The translations under genes were made by a program, and so were the position numbers. 64,000 bases of DNA from Lacinutrix himadriensis (GTDB taxonomy: Bacteria; Bacteroidota; Bacteroidia; Flavobacteriales; Flavobacteriaceae): contig NZ_LIQI01000024.1 of the NCBI RefSeq assembly GCF_001418105.1, positions 186,001-250,000 on the forward strand, written 5' to 3'. Numbering within the stretch: position 1 is the first letter of the stretch; each line of letters starts with the position of its first letter. Shown here piece after piece: positions 8,361 to 16,970 of this stretch. The notes under the pieces were generated by a model. That model was not told the origin of the DNA, ran no database searches, and saw only the letters and a list, made by a program, of their open reading frames with translations.

Positions 8361-9412
8361 TGAAAAAGATTTTATTAATTGAAGATGATATTGTTTTAAG
8401 AGAAAACACAGCAGAACTTTTAGAACTTTCCAATTACAACGTGGTTACAGCTGCAAATGGTAAGCTGGGCGTAGAAGCTGCAATTAAAGAGCTTCCAGAT
8501 ATTATTGTTTGTGATATCATGATGCCAGAATTGGATGGTTACGGAGTTTTAGAAGTGTTATCCAAAAATGAAAGTACCCAATACATTCCATTTATATTTT
8601 TATCTGCTAAAACGGAAAGAAAAGATGTTAGAAGAGGAATGGATCTTGGTGCAGACGATTACATCACCAAGCCTTTTCAGGAAGACGAGCTTACAAGTGC
8701 TATAGAAAGTAGAATTGCAAGAGCTTCCATATTAAAAGATATTAGAGATAAAAAAAGTAGTCAGTCTAATACGGAAGAAGAAGAGATAAGAACATTAAAT
8801 GATCTTAAAAATTATTTTGACGACAATGGGAAACCTTTTACTTTTAAAAAAGGAGAGATAATATATACAGAAGGACAAAACTCAAACTATATATTTCTAG
8901 TAACTAAAGGTGTTGTGAAATGTTACAAGTTTGACGAGCAAGGAAAAGAATTAATAACTGCTTTGCACAAAGAAGATGATTTATTTGGCTATACTTCTTT
9001 TATTCAAAACATTCCATATCAAGAATCTGCAGGGGTTATTAAAGACGCAGAATTAGCTGGTATTTCTAAAGAGCAACTTGCAGATATTTTAAACAGTAAT
9101 CATAAAATAACTTTAGAACTTATACAATTACTTACAGACGATTTAAAAGGAGTGAAAAACCAATTGTTAGAAATGGCTTACAGTTCTGTAAGTAAAAAAA
9201 CAGCGAGTACTATTTTAAAATTTGCCGAAAAATTAAACTGCAAATCAAACCAACCTATAAAGATTTCGCGTAGCGATTTATCAAGCGTTGCCGGTATTGC
9301 TACAGAAACTTTAATTAGAACGATGTCTAGTTTTAAAAAGCAAGGTTTAATTGAAATTGAAGGCAGAAATGTAACCATAGTTGACTTAGAAAAACTGAAA
9401 GAAATTGTCTAA
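8360..9412 (+). CDS. response regulator fused to CRP/FNR-type regulator (REC-cNMP-HTH)
   Basis: 350 residues. The receiver domain (1-122) has acidic pocket D9/D10, phospho-acceptor D52 in VCDIMMPELDG, and Lys in ITKPF. The cyclic-nucleotide-binding-type beta roll spans about 155-245. The Crp winged HTH spans about 275-345, and its recognition helix carries E316 and R320 in TETLIR, matching the E..(S)R pair FNR and FixK use to read TGA half-sites. In one chain this combines the roles of FixJ and FixK. The TGAY-N4-RTCA boxes around it are its most likely targets. Confidence 0.9.
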   Translation: MKKILLIEDDIVLRENTAELLELSNYNVVTAANGKLGVEAAIKELPDIIVCDIMMPELDGYGVLEVLSKNESTQYIPFIFLSAKTERKDVRRGMDLGADDYITKPFQEDELTSAIESRIARASILKDIRDKKSSQSNTEEEEIRTLNDLKNYFDDNGKPFTFKKGEIIYTEGQNSNYIFLVTKGVVKCYKFDEQGKELITALHKEDDLFGYTSFIQNIPYQESAGVIKDAELAGISKEQLADILNSNHKITLELIQLLTDDLKGVKNQLLEMAYSSVSKKTASTILKFAEKLNCKSNQPIKISRSDLSSVAGIATETLIRTMSSFKKQGLIEIEGRNVTIVDLEKLKEIV

Positions 9413-9425
9413 AATAATAGCATTA

Positions 9426-9468
9426 TGATATTCGTCATATTTTAAAAAGGACGTTAAATTTAACTTTG
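9426..9468 (+). promoter_or_regulatory. FNR/FixK-like box plus -7 element, first usp gene
   Basis: TGATATTCGTCA (9426-9437), 23 nt, TAACTTTG (9461-9468), a perfect TAnnTTTG. The usp ATG is at 9488. With a start site about 7 nt after the -7 element, the box centre falls near -43, the position of class II CRP/FNR activators. Confidence 0.7.
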
Positions 9469-9487
9469 TTCTTCAAGTTGAATTACA

Positions 9488-10333
9488 ATGAATAATATAT
9501 TATTACCAACAGACTTTTCAGATAACTCATGGAATGCAATTACATATGCATTGCGTTTTTATGAGAATGCGGTATGTAACTTTTATTTACTTCATGTAAA
9601 TGAATTAAGCGATGTTGTGGTTAATGATTCTACCTATATTACTAGTCCAGAAACTATTCAAGAAGCATATAGTAAGCCTGCTAAAAAGAAGTTGGTAGGA
9701 TTGTTAAAAAGAATATCAGAAGAGATACCTCACAATAATAACCATAAGTTTTATACCATATCCGACAATAATTTTTTTATTGAATCTATTAGAGAACAGG
9801 TGCAAGAAAAAAAGATTGATGTTATTGTAATGGGAACCAAAGGTGCATCCGGTTTAAAAAAATATATTACGGGTAGTAATACAGGGGAAGTGATAACTAA
9901 AGTGAAGTGTACCACTTTGGTGGTTCCAGAAAATGCAAAATTTAGCAAGATTGAAGAAGTTGCATTTCCTACAGATTATTCTATGAATTACAATTTGCAA
10001 ACCTTGTTGCCGCTTTCGCAAATTTTAGATGCTAATCCTTCCCGTTTAAGAATATTGCACATTAGTAATGCCGATGAGAAACTAAATATTAGTCAGCAAC
10101 AAAACAAAGAACTTTTAGCAGATTATTTCAATAATACGAAGTATAGTTTTCATAATCTAACCAATAAAAAAGTAGAAAATGCAATCCAGTGCTTTATTGA
10201 ATCTAGAAGCATCGGTTTGATTGCTATGGTGGCAAAGAATCTTAATTATTTTCAACAAATACTATTTCATAATAAAGTAGAAAATATTAGTTATCATACC
10301 GATATTCCGTTTTTAGTTTTGCATGAAATATAG
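9488..10333 (+). CDS. universal stress protein, two Usp domains (1 of 5)
   Basis: 281 residues built as two UspA-like folds. The N-terminal domain (1-145) begins NNILLPTDFSDNS and holds the ATP-binding signature GTKGASGLKKYITGSN (G-2x-G-9x-G-S). The C-terminal domain (about 155-280) has lost that signature, so only the first half is expected to bind nucleotide. It has its own FNR-like promoter and is separated from the next usp gene by a 271-nt gap containing a likely small RNA. Confidence 0.92.
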   Translation: MNNILLPTDFSDNSWNAITYALRFYENAVCNFYLLHVNELSDVVVNDSTYITSPETIQEAYSKPAKKKLVGLLKRISEEIPHNNNHKFYTISDNNFFIESIREQVQEKKIDVIVMGTKGASGLKKYITGSNTGEVITKVKCTTLVVPENAKFSKIEEVAFPTDYSMNYNLQTLLPLSQILDANPSRLRILHISNADEKLNISQQQNKELLADYFNNTKYSFHNLTNKKVENAIQCFIESRSIGLIAMVAKNLNYFQQILFHNKVENISYHTDIPFLVLHEI

Positions 10334-10378
10334 CAATTAGAATAACGAAAAAGTATGGCGCTAAATAAAAATCAAACA

Positions 10379-10421
10379 TGACAAAAGTCATAGGTAATTG
10401 CTTTTTATTAAAGTATATTTA
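10379..10421 (+). promoter_or_regulatory. FNR/FixK-like box plus -7 element, non-coding transcript
   Basis: TGACAAAAGTCA (10379-10390, a perfect 12-base palindrome apart from the AAAA centre), 23 nt, TATATTTA (10414-10421). It is oriented to the right, but there is no gene of normal size before the terminator at 10484-10513. Confidence 0.6.
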
Positions 10422-10425
10422 TAGT

Positions 10426-10513
10426 GTAATTTAAGGAGTATATGTGATTCATTATTAATTAAATTACTTGCTATTAATCCATGAAAAAGCCAGATGCAAA
10501 TCTGGCTTTTTTT
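10426..10513 (+). ncRNA. candidate stress-induced small RNA
   Basis: The predicted transcript begins about 5 nt after the -7 element. Its first 9 bases GTAATTTAA (10426-10434) pair perfectly with TTAAATTAC (10459-10467) around a 24-nt loop. It ends in a strong rho-independent terminator (8-bp GC-containing stem plus U tract). About 88 nt, two hairpins, no credible open reading frame beyond a 12-codon frame overlapping the terminator. Architecture seen directly; expression is inference. Confidence 0.45.
10484..10513 (+). terminator. rho-independent terminator
   Basis: Stem AGCCAGAT (10488-10495) / ATCTGGCT (10500-10507), GCAA loop, flanked by A5 and T7, giving up to 12 base pairs. Confidence 0.85.
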
Positions 10514-10535
10514 ATATAGCATTTTTTTGCTTTAC

Positions 10536-10578
10536 TGATATTTGTCATATTTTTTCACAGCATACTTTGTTACATTTA
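10536..10578 (+). promoter_or_regulatory. FNR/FixK-like box plus -7 element, usp2-16764 operon
   Basis: TGATATTTGTCA (10536-10547), 23 nt, TACATTTA (10571-10578). The next ATG is at 10605. It probably drives the long run of co-directional genes from 10605 to 16764, where gaps are 11-56 nt. Confidence 0.65.
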
Positions 10579-10604
10579 TTTCATTAAATATAAACACTTT
10601 AGCT

Positions 10605-11453
10605 ATGATTAAAATACTGGTTCCAACCGATTTTTCAGATAATGCAATGAATGCTGTAAAGTATGCATTAGAGTTTTTTAAACACCAAAAAACAGAATTC
10701 TATTTCATGCATGCGTATCAGGCAGAAGTGTATAATCATAAAGAGTTAGTTAGTAGGACAGATTTTAAGGCTATCGTTGAAAGTGTTAAGCAACAATCGG
10801 AAGAAAGTTTAGCCAATCTATTAGCAACGGTAAAAGAAATCTCGCCAAACCCTAGATTTACGTACTTTACTATTTCTGCTTATAATTCCTTGCTAGACGA
10901 AGCAGATGTAATTGTAGATGGTAAAAACATAGACCTTGTTGTTATGGGAACAAAGGGGAAATCGAATCATAGTCATTTAACCTTTGGAAGCAATACTTTG
11001 CAGGTTTTAAAATATGTGCAATGTCCTGTATTGGCTATTCCTCAAAATTATAGTTATGAGAAACCGAAGCACGCATTATTTCCTACAAATTATTTAATTC
11101 CTTATAAGCGAAGAGAGTTAAAGTTAGTTTGCAATTTGCTTTCTCCGCAAAGAACAAAAATAGATATGCTTTATGTGTCTAAAAGTAACAAGTTGTCTTT
11201 CCGACAAGAAGATAATAAAGCCTTTGTTGAAGAAACAATATGTAAAAATAAAATGAGCTTTTACACTACTGATAATAAAAATATAGATAGTGCTATTAAT
11301 ACCTATGTTGTGGATAATAAAATAGACTTTCTTATTATGGTTAATACGCGACATTCTTACCTAGAAAATATATTGTTTCAATCTACAATAGATAAAATAA
11401 GTTTAAAAATTGCAATCCCTTTACTGGTTTTGCAAAACCTAAGACGTGAATAA
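10605..11453 (+). CDS. universal stress protein, two Usp domains (2 of 5)
   Basis: 282 residues. ATG at 10605 gives the standard beginning MIKILVPTDFSDNA; the longer frame to 10542 would run through the promoter. The ATP-binding signature GTKGKSNHSHLTFGSN is in the first domain, and the second domain lacks it. Most divergent C-terminal half of the five paralogues. First gene of the 10605-16764 operon. Confidence 0.92.
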   Translation: MIKILVPTDFSDNAMNAVKYALEFFKHQKTEFYFMHAYQAEVYNHKELVSRTDFKAIVESVKQQSEESLANLLATVKEISPNPRFTYFTISAYNSLLDEADVIVDGKNIDLVVMGTKGKSNHSHLTFGSNTLQVLKYVQCPVLAIPQNYSYEKPKHALFPTNYLIPYKRRELKLVCNLLSPQRTKIDMLYVSKSNKLSFRQEDNKAFVEETICKNKMSFYTTDNKNIDSAINTYVVDNKIDFLIMVNTRHSYLENILFQSTIDKISLKIAIPLLVLQNLRRE

Positions 11454-11467
11454 TTAAAATATATGTC

Positions 11468-12307
11468 ATGAAAAGAATATTATTACCAACAGATTTTTCT
11501 AATAATGCAATGAATGCTATTACTTATGCATTACAGTTGTTTAAAGAGGAAGAATGCACCTTTTATATTTTAAATACATATACGCCAATGGTGTATCAAA
11601 TGGAATATATGCAAGCGAGTACCGCGCAATTTGAATTGTTAGATATTGTACAGAAAAGCTCCCTAAATGGCTTGTCTGCTATTAAAGAGGAGATACAGAA
11701 AACGTATTTCAATGCAAAGCATACTATTGAAACGATTTCTACATTTAACACCTTAATCTCTGAGATAAAAGATCTTGTGAAGTCTAAAAATATAGACATG
11801 GTGGTTATGGGTACGCAAGGAGCATCCGATGTAAAAGGTGTTTTGTTTGGTTCTAATACCGTACATGTTATTAATTCTGTAAAGTCGCCAGTTTTAGCTA
11901 TTCCAAGTGGTTTTTCTTTTGAAGGACCTCATGAAGTATTATTTCCTTCCGATTATGAAGTCAATTTTCAAGATTCGCAAATACTTCCATTAGTCGATTT
12001 AGCTTCTAATTATCATTCTCGAGTACATATTCTTCATGTTAATTATGGCGAAGCACTTTCCGAAAAACAACAAACTAACAAAGCGAAATTGGAAGGGTAT
12101 TTTAAAAATATAGCACATCTGTTTCATGATATTAAAAACAAGAATATCGATGGTGCAATTAATGAATTTCAAAGAAAATCTAGAGTGAATCTATTGGTAA
12201 TGATTAATAATAAACATTCCTTTTTTGAAAATATATTCTTTAAATCCACAATAAAACAAATAGGATTTCAGCTAGATATTCCCTTTTTAGTTATTCCATC
12301 TAAATAA
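11468..12307 (+). CDS. universal stress protein, two Usp domains (3 of 5)
   Basis: 279 residues, beginning MKRILLPTDFSNNA. Signature GTQGASDVKGVLFGSN lies in the N-terminal domain; the C-terminal domain is degenerate and ends in the shared IPFLVIP strand. 14-nt gap from the preceding usp gene and 12 nt to the next. Confidence 0.92.
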   Translation: MKRILLPTDFSNNAMNAITYALQLFKEEECTFYILNTYTPMVYQMEYMQASTAQFELLDIVQKSSLNGLSAIKEEIQKTYFNAKHTIETISTFNTLISEIKDLVKSKNIDMVVMGTQGASDVKGVLFGSNTVHVINSVKSPVLAIPSGFSFEGPHEVLFPSDYEVNFQDSQILPLVDLASNYHSRVHILHVNYGEALSEKQQTNKAKLEGYFKNIAHLFHDIKNKNIDGAINEFQRKSRVNLLVMINNKHSFFENIFFKSTIKQIGFQLDIPFLVIPSK

Positions 12308-12319
12308 TAAATTTTATAA

Positions 12320-13153
12320 ATGAAAACAAAAATATTATTACCTACAGATTTTTCAGATAATGCATGGAGTGCCATTGTTTATGCATTAAAGTTATATGCA
12401 AATGAGTCTTGTGTGTTTTACTTTTTGCATACTATAGATAATGAAGCATTATATGAAAGAAGTCTAGTAACCGATTATTTTCTAGAAGCATTAGAAGATG
12501 GAGCTGCTAAAGATTTATTAGAATTAAAGGAACAAGCTATTGCTTCTAATGCCAACGAAAAGCATGAATTTGAAGTGGTTTTAAGCGCCGAAAAAATAGA
12601 AGTTGCTATTAAAAAGAGTGTAGAAGAACATGCTATAGATATGGTAATCATGGGAACCAAAGGGGCATCTAAAAATGAAAAGTTGTTTTTTGGAAGCAAT
12701 ACGGTTCGTGTTTTAAATAAAGTGAAAGCTTGTCCGCTATTAGTAGTTCCAGATGAGTTTGATTTTGTAGAACCAACCCAAATTGCTTTTCCAACAGATT
12801 ATAATCGTTTTTATAATGGTGAAGAAATTCAAGTGTTGCGAAACCTAACCGAATTGTATGATTCTAAAATTAGAGTCGTTCATATTGAAGAAGAAAAGAA
12901 GCTAAACGAAGTACAGCGATATAATATAAATGAATTAGACGAATACTTAAATCAAGTAGAACACAGTTTTCATTGGATGCCTAATTATGCTAAGAAGGCA
13001 AGTGTGATTAACGATTTTATTGTAGAATTAGACATCAACATACTTGCGATGGTGAATTATAAACACAGTTTTATTGAACGTGTTATGAATGAGCCAGTTC
13101 TTAAAAAGATTAGTTTTCATCCTAGTATTCCTTTTTTAGTTATTCCAGAATAA
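12320..13153 (+). CDS. universal stress protein, two Usp domains (4 of 5)
   Basis: 277 residues, signature GTKGASKNEKLFFGSN. It is visibly closest to the next gene: shared stretches include FSDNAWSAI.YALKLY near the N-terminus, SCPLLVVPD-like strands, and FHWM plus HSFIE in the C-terminal domain. That suggests a recent tandem duplication. Confidence 0.92.
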   Translation: MKTKILLPTDFSDNAWSAIVYALKLYANESCVFYFLHTIDNEALYERSLVTDYFLEALEDGAAKDLLELKEQAIASNANEKHEFEVVLSAEKIEVAIKKSVEEHAIDMVIMGTKGASKNEKLFFGSNTVRVLNKVKACPLLVVPDEFDFVEPTQIAFPTDYNRFYNGEEIQVLRNLTELYDSKIRVVHIEEEKKLNEVQRYNINELDEYLNQVEHSFHWMPNYAKKASVINDFIVELDINILAMVNYKHSFIERVMNEPVLKKISFHPSIPFLVIPE

Positions 13154-13181
13154 TTTTATGTCCTAATAAATAAAAAAAACT

Positions 13182-14012
13182 ATGAATAAAAATATTTTAC
13201 TACCCACAGATTTTTCAGATAACGCATGGAGTGCAATTGCGTATGCATTAAAACTTTATGAAAATGAAACCTGTACTTTTTACTTTTTGAACTCTTTCAA
13301 GTCTGAAATTTCAAGAATGTCTAATTTGTCTAACAAATTAGCACGCGTAATGAAAGAATCTGCTAAAAAAGAGATGGTAGAATTAAAAAGAAAAGCAAGA
13401 ATTGTAGACGCTAATGAAAAACACAGTTTTGAAACTATTTTAAGTTCAGAAAGCTTGTTAGAAGCTATTCACACAGTTACCACAACTCATGAAATAGATC
13501 TAGTGGTAATGGGGACAAAAGGTGCATCAAAAACGAAAGAAATATTTTTTGGTAGCAATACAGTAAGTGTCTTAAACAAAATTAAATCTTGTCCAACTTT
13601 AGTAGTACCAGATGCATATAGTTTTGTTACACCAAGTCAAATAGCTTTTCCAACAGATTATAATAAACAATATACAGATAAAGTATTAAGTCCTATTAAG
13701 GCCCTGAGTAAGTTGTATAACTCTAAAATTAGAATATTGCACATCGAAGAAGAAAAAGAATTATCTGAAACACAAAACACAAACATTAATAAGTTGAAAA
13801 AAGATTTAGCAGCTTTTGATTACAGCTTTCACTGGATGTCTGGTTATGACCAAAAAACTTCGGTGATTATTGATTTTATTAAGGAGTTAGAAATTAATAT
13901 CCTAGTATTGGTAAACAATAAGCATAGTTTTATTGAAAATATTATTAATGAGCCGGTTATTAAAAAAATTGGTTTTCAACCTATCATACCTTTTTTAGTT
14001 ATTCCAGAATAA
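13182..14012 (+). CDS. universal stress protein, two Usp domains (5 of 5)
   Basis: 276 residues, signature GTKGASKTKEIFFGSN. Close paralogue of the preceding gene over its whole length, including the C-terminal KKIGFQPIIPFLVIPE strand. The 17-nt gap to the ATP-cone nuclease gene places it in the same transcript. Confidence 0.92.
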   Translation: MNKNILLPTDFSDNAWSAIAYALKLYENETCTFYFLNSFKSEISRMSNLSNKLARVMKESAKKEMVELKRKARIVDANEKHSFETILSSESLLEAIHTVTTTHEIDLVVMGTKGASKTKEIFFGSNTVSVLNKIKSCPTLVVPDAYSFVTPSQIAFPTDYNKQYTDKVLSPIKALSKLYNSKIRILHIEEEKELSETQNTNINKLKKDLAAFDYSFHWMSGYDQKTSVIIDFIKELEINILVLVNNKHSFIENIINEPVIKKIGFQPIIPFLVIPE

Positions 14013-14029
14013 TTTAAAATTTTAATAAA

Positions 14030-14872
14030 ATGGACAATGTAGATATGAATATTATAAAGTCTTCCGGAGAAAAAGTTAAATTTTCCATGGACAAACTGCG
14101 TAATTCTCTACAACGTACCGGCGCAGATCATGCAACCGTTAGTAAGATTTTAGATGTGGTTAGAGATGAATTGTATCAAGGTATTTCTACCAAAGAAATC
14201 TATAACAGAGCCTTTGCATTATTAAAAAAGAAACACAGTTATTTCGCTTCAAAATACAAGCTAAAAAAAGCAATTTATGAGCTTGGTCCAACGGGGTTTC
14301 CTTTTGAGAATTTTATAAGTGCTATTTTAAAATACTCGGGATATAAAACAACAACAGGAGATATTATACAAGGGGATTGTGTGAAGCACGAAATTGATGT
14401 GTTAGCACATAAAAATAATGAGACAACATTAATAGAATGTAAGTTTCATAACGAGCAAGGTCTTAACTGTAATGTAAAAATCCCTTTGTACATTAACTCT
14501 AGATATATAGATGTTAAAACCCATTGGAATGCGAATAAAAATAATACTTCCAAAATAACTAGTGGTTGGGTGGTTACTAATACACGTTTTACAGAAGATG
14601 CAACCCAGTTTGGTAAATGCGCAGGTTTATACTTGTTAAGTTGGGATTACCCAAAAAATGACGGGTTAAAAGATCGAATAGATAGGCTAGGACTCTATCC
14701 TGTAACCGTATCTACCTTATTAACCAACAGAGAAAAGCAATTTCTATTAAGTAGAGATGTTGTTTTGTGCAGAGATTTATTAGATGATGCTTTCTTTTTA
14801 GATCATTTAGGGATTTCAGAAATAAGAAAAACTAAAATATTACAAGAAATTAAAAAGCTTTGTAATCATTAA
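14030..14872 (+). CDS. ATP-cone domain fused to Mrr-like restriction endonuclease domain
   Basis: 280 residues. An ATP-cone (about 6-95), the nucleotide-sensing module of ribonucleotide reductases, begins NIIKSSGEKVKFS. It is followed by a PD-(D/E)xK fold: HEIDVLAHKNNETTLIECKFH near 120-142 supplies the Asp and the ExK of an Mrr-type active site. The C-terminal part (about 215-280) looks helix-hairpin-like. An alternative start is Met6 (14045). Such fusions are known as uncharacterised proteins; nucleotide-gated DNA or RNA cleavage is inferred. It sits in the Usp operon next to a beta-CASP RNase. Confidence 0.85.
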   Translation: MDNVDMNIIKSSGEKVKFSMDKLRNSLQRTGADHATVSKILDVVRDELYQGISTKEIYNRAFALLKKKHSYFASKYKLKKAIYELGPTGFPFENFISAILKYSGYKTTTGDIIQGDCVKHEIDVLAHKNNETTLIECKFHNEQGLNCNVKIPLYINSRYIDVKTHWNANKNNTSKITSGWVVTNTRFTEDATQFGKCAGLYLLSWDYPKNDGLKDRIDRLGLYPVTVSTLLTNREKQFLLSRDVVLCRDLLDDAFFLDHLGISEIRKTKILQEIKKLCNH

Positions 14873-14884
14873 AATATAAAAACC

Positions 14885-16258
14885 ATGTCAGATTATGCCA
14901 ACATAACATTCTTAGGTGCAGCAGGAACCGTTACAGGATCCAAATTTTTAATGGAAGCTTTTGGTAAAAACATACTTATCGATTGTGGTATGTTTCAGGG
15001 GCTTAAAGAACTTCGCGAACGCAATTGGGAAAACCTGCCAATAACGGTAGAAGATATAGATGTGGTTTTATTAACCCACGGACATTTAGACCACGTTGGC
15101 TATTTGCCAAGATTACTAAAAGAAGGATTTAAAGGAAAAATAATTGGCACAGCTCCTACATTAGCAATAGCTGAAATTATTCTTAAAGATAGCGCGAAGA
15201 TTCATGAAGAAACCGCAGATAAAGCAAATAAAGAAAAGTTTACAAAACACCAACCTGCGCTTCCTTTTTATACGATTAAAGATGCCGAAAGAACCATACT
15301 GCATTTTCAAGTAGAAGTAGAAGGTAAATGGGTTGCTTTTACAGAAAACATCTCGTATCGCTTTCAGTATAACGGACATATCATAGGAGCAACTTTTATC
15401 GAATTAGATATTAACGGAAAACGATTCGTCTTTTCTGGAGACATTGGTAGAACTGATGATTATTTATTGAACGATCCTAAAAAACCAGAATGGGCAGATT
15501 TTCTTTTTATTGAAAGTACCTATGGCAACAAATTACATCCAAAAGAAGATGTAGAAGCGAAGCTATCCCAAATAATAAAAGAAACCATACATAAAAATGG
15601 AAATCTAATTATTCCAAGTTTTGCCGTAGAACGTCTGCAAACACTTATGTATATTCTTTGGAAATTATATAAAGAAAACAAGATTCCGAACATTCCAATT
15701 TTTGTAGATAGTCCAATGGGAAATAACGTTTTAGATGTTTTTAAACGCTTTCCAAAATGGCATAAATTATCTCCTGCCGATTATAATGCCATGTGTAATC
15801 ATGTGAATATTATTCAATCATACAAAGAAACTTGGGAAACCATAGACGATAAAAGATCCAAAATAATTATTGCCGGAAGTGGTATGGTAACTGGAGGACG
15901 CGTTTTAACCTATTTGCAACAGCTTATAGATCACGCTTCAACAACTGTTTTGTTGGTTGGCTATCAAGCCGAAGGAACTCGAGGAAGACAACTGGAAGAA
16001 GGCGCACATGAAATTAAATTCTTCGGAAAATATTATCCGGTAAAAGCAACCATTAAAAAGATAGATAGTCTTTCTGCACATGCAGATCAAGAGGATTTAA
16101 TACGCTGGATGAGTAGCATTAAAAATGTTCCAGAAAAAATATATCTAATTCATGGAGAACCAACAGCATTAGACGCTTTTAGAGTAAAAATTAAAGATAC
16201 TTATAACTGGAATGCTACCATTCCGAAACTTTTAGATTCCGAACAAAACTTGATTTAA
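14885..16258 (+). CDS. MBL-fold beta-CASP RNase (RNA specificity exonuclease-like)
   Basis: 457 residues. The metallo-beta-lactamase core has HGHLDH at residues 65-70, further metal ligands in FSGDIGRTD and the beta-CASP insertion, including GSGMVTGGRVL. The C-terminal RMMBL segment has SLSAHADQ. This order matches the CPSF73-like RNA nucleases that many bacteria carry beside Usp genes in low-oxygen islands. A cytosolic RNA-processing role is family knowledge; the substrate is unknown. 12 nt downstream of the ATP-cone nuclease. Confidence 0.92.
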   Translation: MSDYANITFLGAAGTVTGSKFLMEAFGKNILIDCGMFQGLKELRERNWENLPITVEDIDVVLLTHGHLDHVGYLPRLLKEGFKGKIIGTAPTLAIAEIILKDSAKIHEETADKANKEKFTKHQPALPFYTIKDAERTILHFQVEVEGKWVAFTENISYRFQYNGHIIGATFIELDINGKRFVFSGDIGRTDDYLLNDPKKPEWADFLFIESTYGNKLHPKEDVEAKLSQIIKETIHKNGNLIIPSFAVERLQTLMYILWKLYKENKIPNIPIFVDSPMGNNVLDVFKRFPKWHKLSPADYNAMCNHVNIIQSYKETWETIDDKRSKIIIAGSGMVTGGRVLTYLQQLIDHASTTVLLVGYQAEGTRGRQLEEGAHEIKFFGKYYPVKATIKKIDSLSAHADQEDLIRWMSSIKNVPEKIYLIHGEPTALDAFRVKIKDTYNWNATIPKLLDSEQNLI

Positions 16259-16314
16259 GCGTATTCGAAACCTATTTTAAAACCTATTTATTTAACTTTT
16301 AATAACAACACATT

Positions 16315-16764
16315 ATGATAACTACAAAAACACAAGAGAAATACTTAGAACTAATGAATGCTACAGAAATGCACGAAGCATCCAAGAAATGGTATTCCGA
16401 ATTAAGCTTCATTAAAGACGAACAATTATTTTTTGACGATTTAGTAACCACCTACACAATGCAATTACTAGACAAAAATGAATTTGCAAACAATAAAGAA
16501 ATTGTAGATGTTTTAAACCGATCACAAAAAAGAAACGATGATCTTTTAGATATTGTTCAAACGCACATCAATGATTTAGAGGTTTTAGTAGATAATATAA
16601 AGCAGCCAAAGGAAGAAGTAGGATATAAGAAAGAACATAAAGAGCTTGTTAAAGTGATTAGCGAATTTTTTATAGACTATAAAAATCTGAAAATGCAACT
16701 GTTTGAAATTTTTAAAGAAATTCTAAAAGATGAAAAACAAATCCGTTTAATAAATAGAGAATAA
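16315..16764 (+). CDS. helical protein of unknown function, end of stress operon
   Basis: 149 residues, charged (rich in Lys/Glu/Asp), no signal peptide or membrane segment, and predicted long helices with heptad-like spacing (about 60-145). I do not recognise a family. It follows the RNase gene by 56 nt and is the last gene of the operon from 10605. No strong terminator follows. Confidence 0.75.
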   Translation: MITTKTQEKYLELMNATEMHEASKKWYSELSFIKDEQLFFDDLVTTYTMQLLDKNEFANNKEIVDVLNRSQKRNDDLLDIVQTHINDLEVLVDNIKQPKEEVGYKKEHKELVKVISEFFIDYKNLKMQLFEIFKEILKDEKQIRLINRE

Positions 16765-16970
16765 ACTCAAGGATTTCATTTTTAATATTTTAAAACGTAA
16801 AACATTGCTTTTGGTTTTTATTTTATTGGAAGGAATAGAAGTTGTTTATAAAATGGTAATAACCTTAATAATTTATAACAGATTAACTATTAATTTCATG
16901 AAATAATCAGCATCTTTGCATCGTTAATTACAACATAAAAAAGTTTATTAAACGTATCAAAATATAAAAA

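Noticed and set aside
10481-10519. Small peptide gene MKKPDANLAFFI
   Set aside because: The 12-codon frame lies entirely in the terminator hairpin, and it has no support from conservation or a ribosome binding site.
16901-16911. FNR-like box before transketolase (TGAAATAATCA)
   Set aside because: It is one base short of TGAY-N4-RTCA and has no correctly spaced -7 element, so the tkt operon is not included in the regulon.
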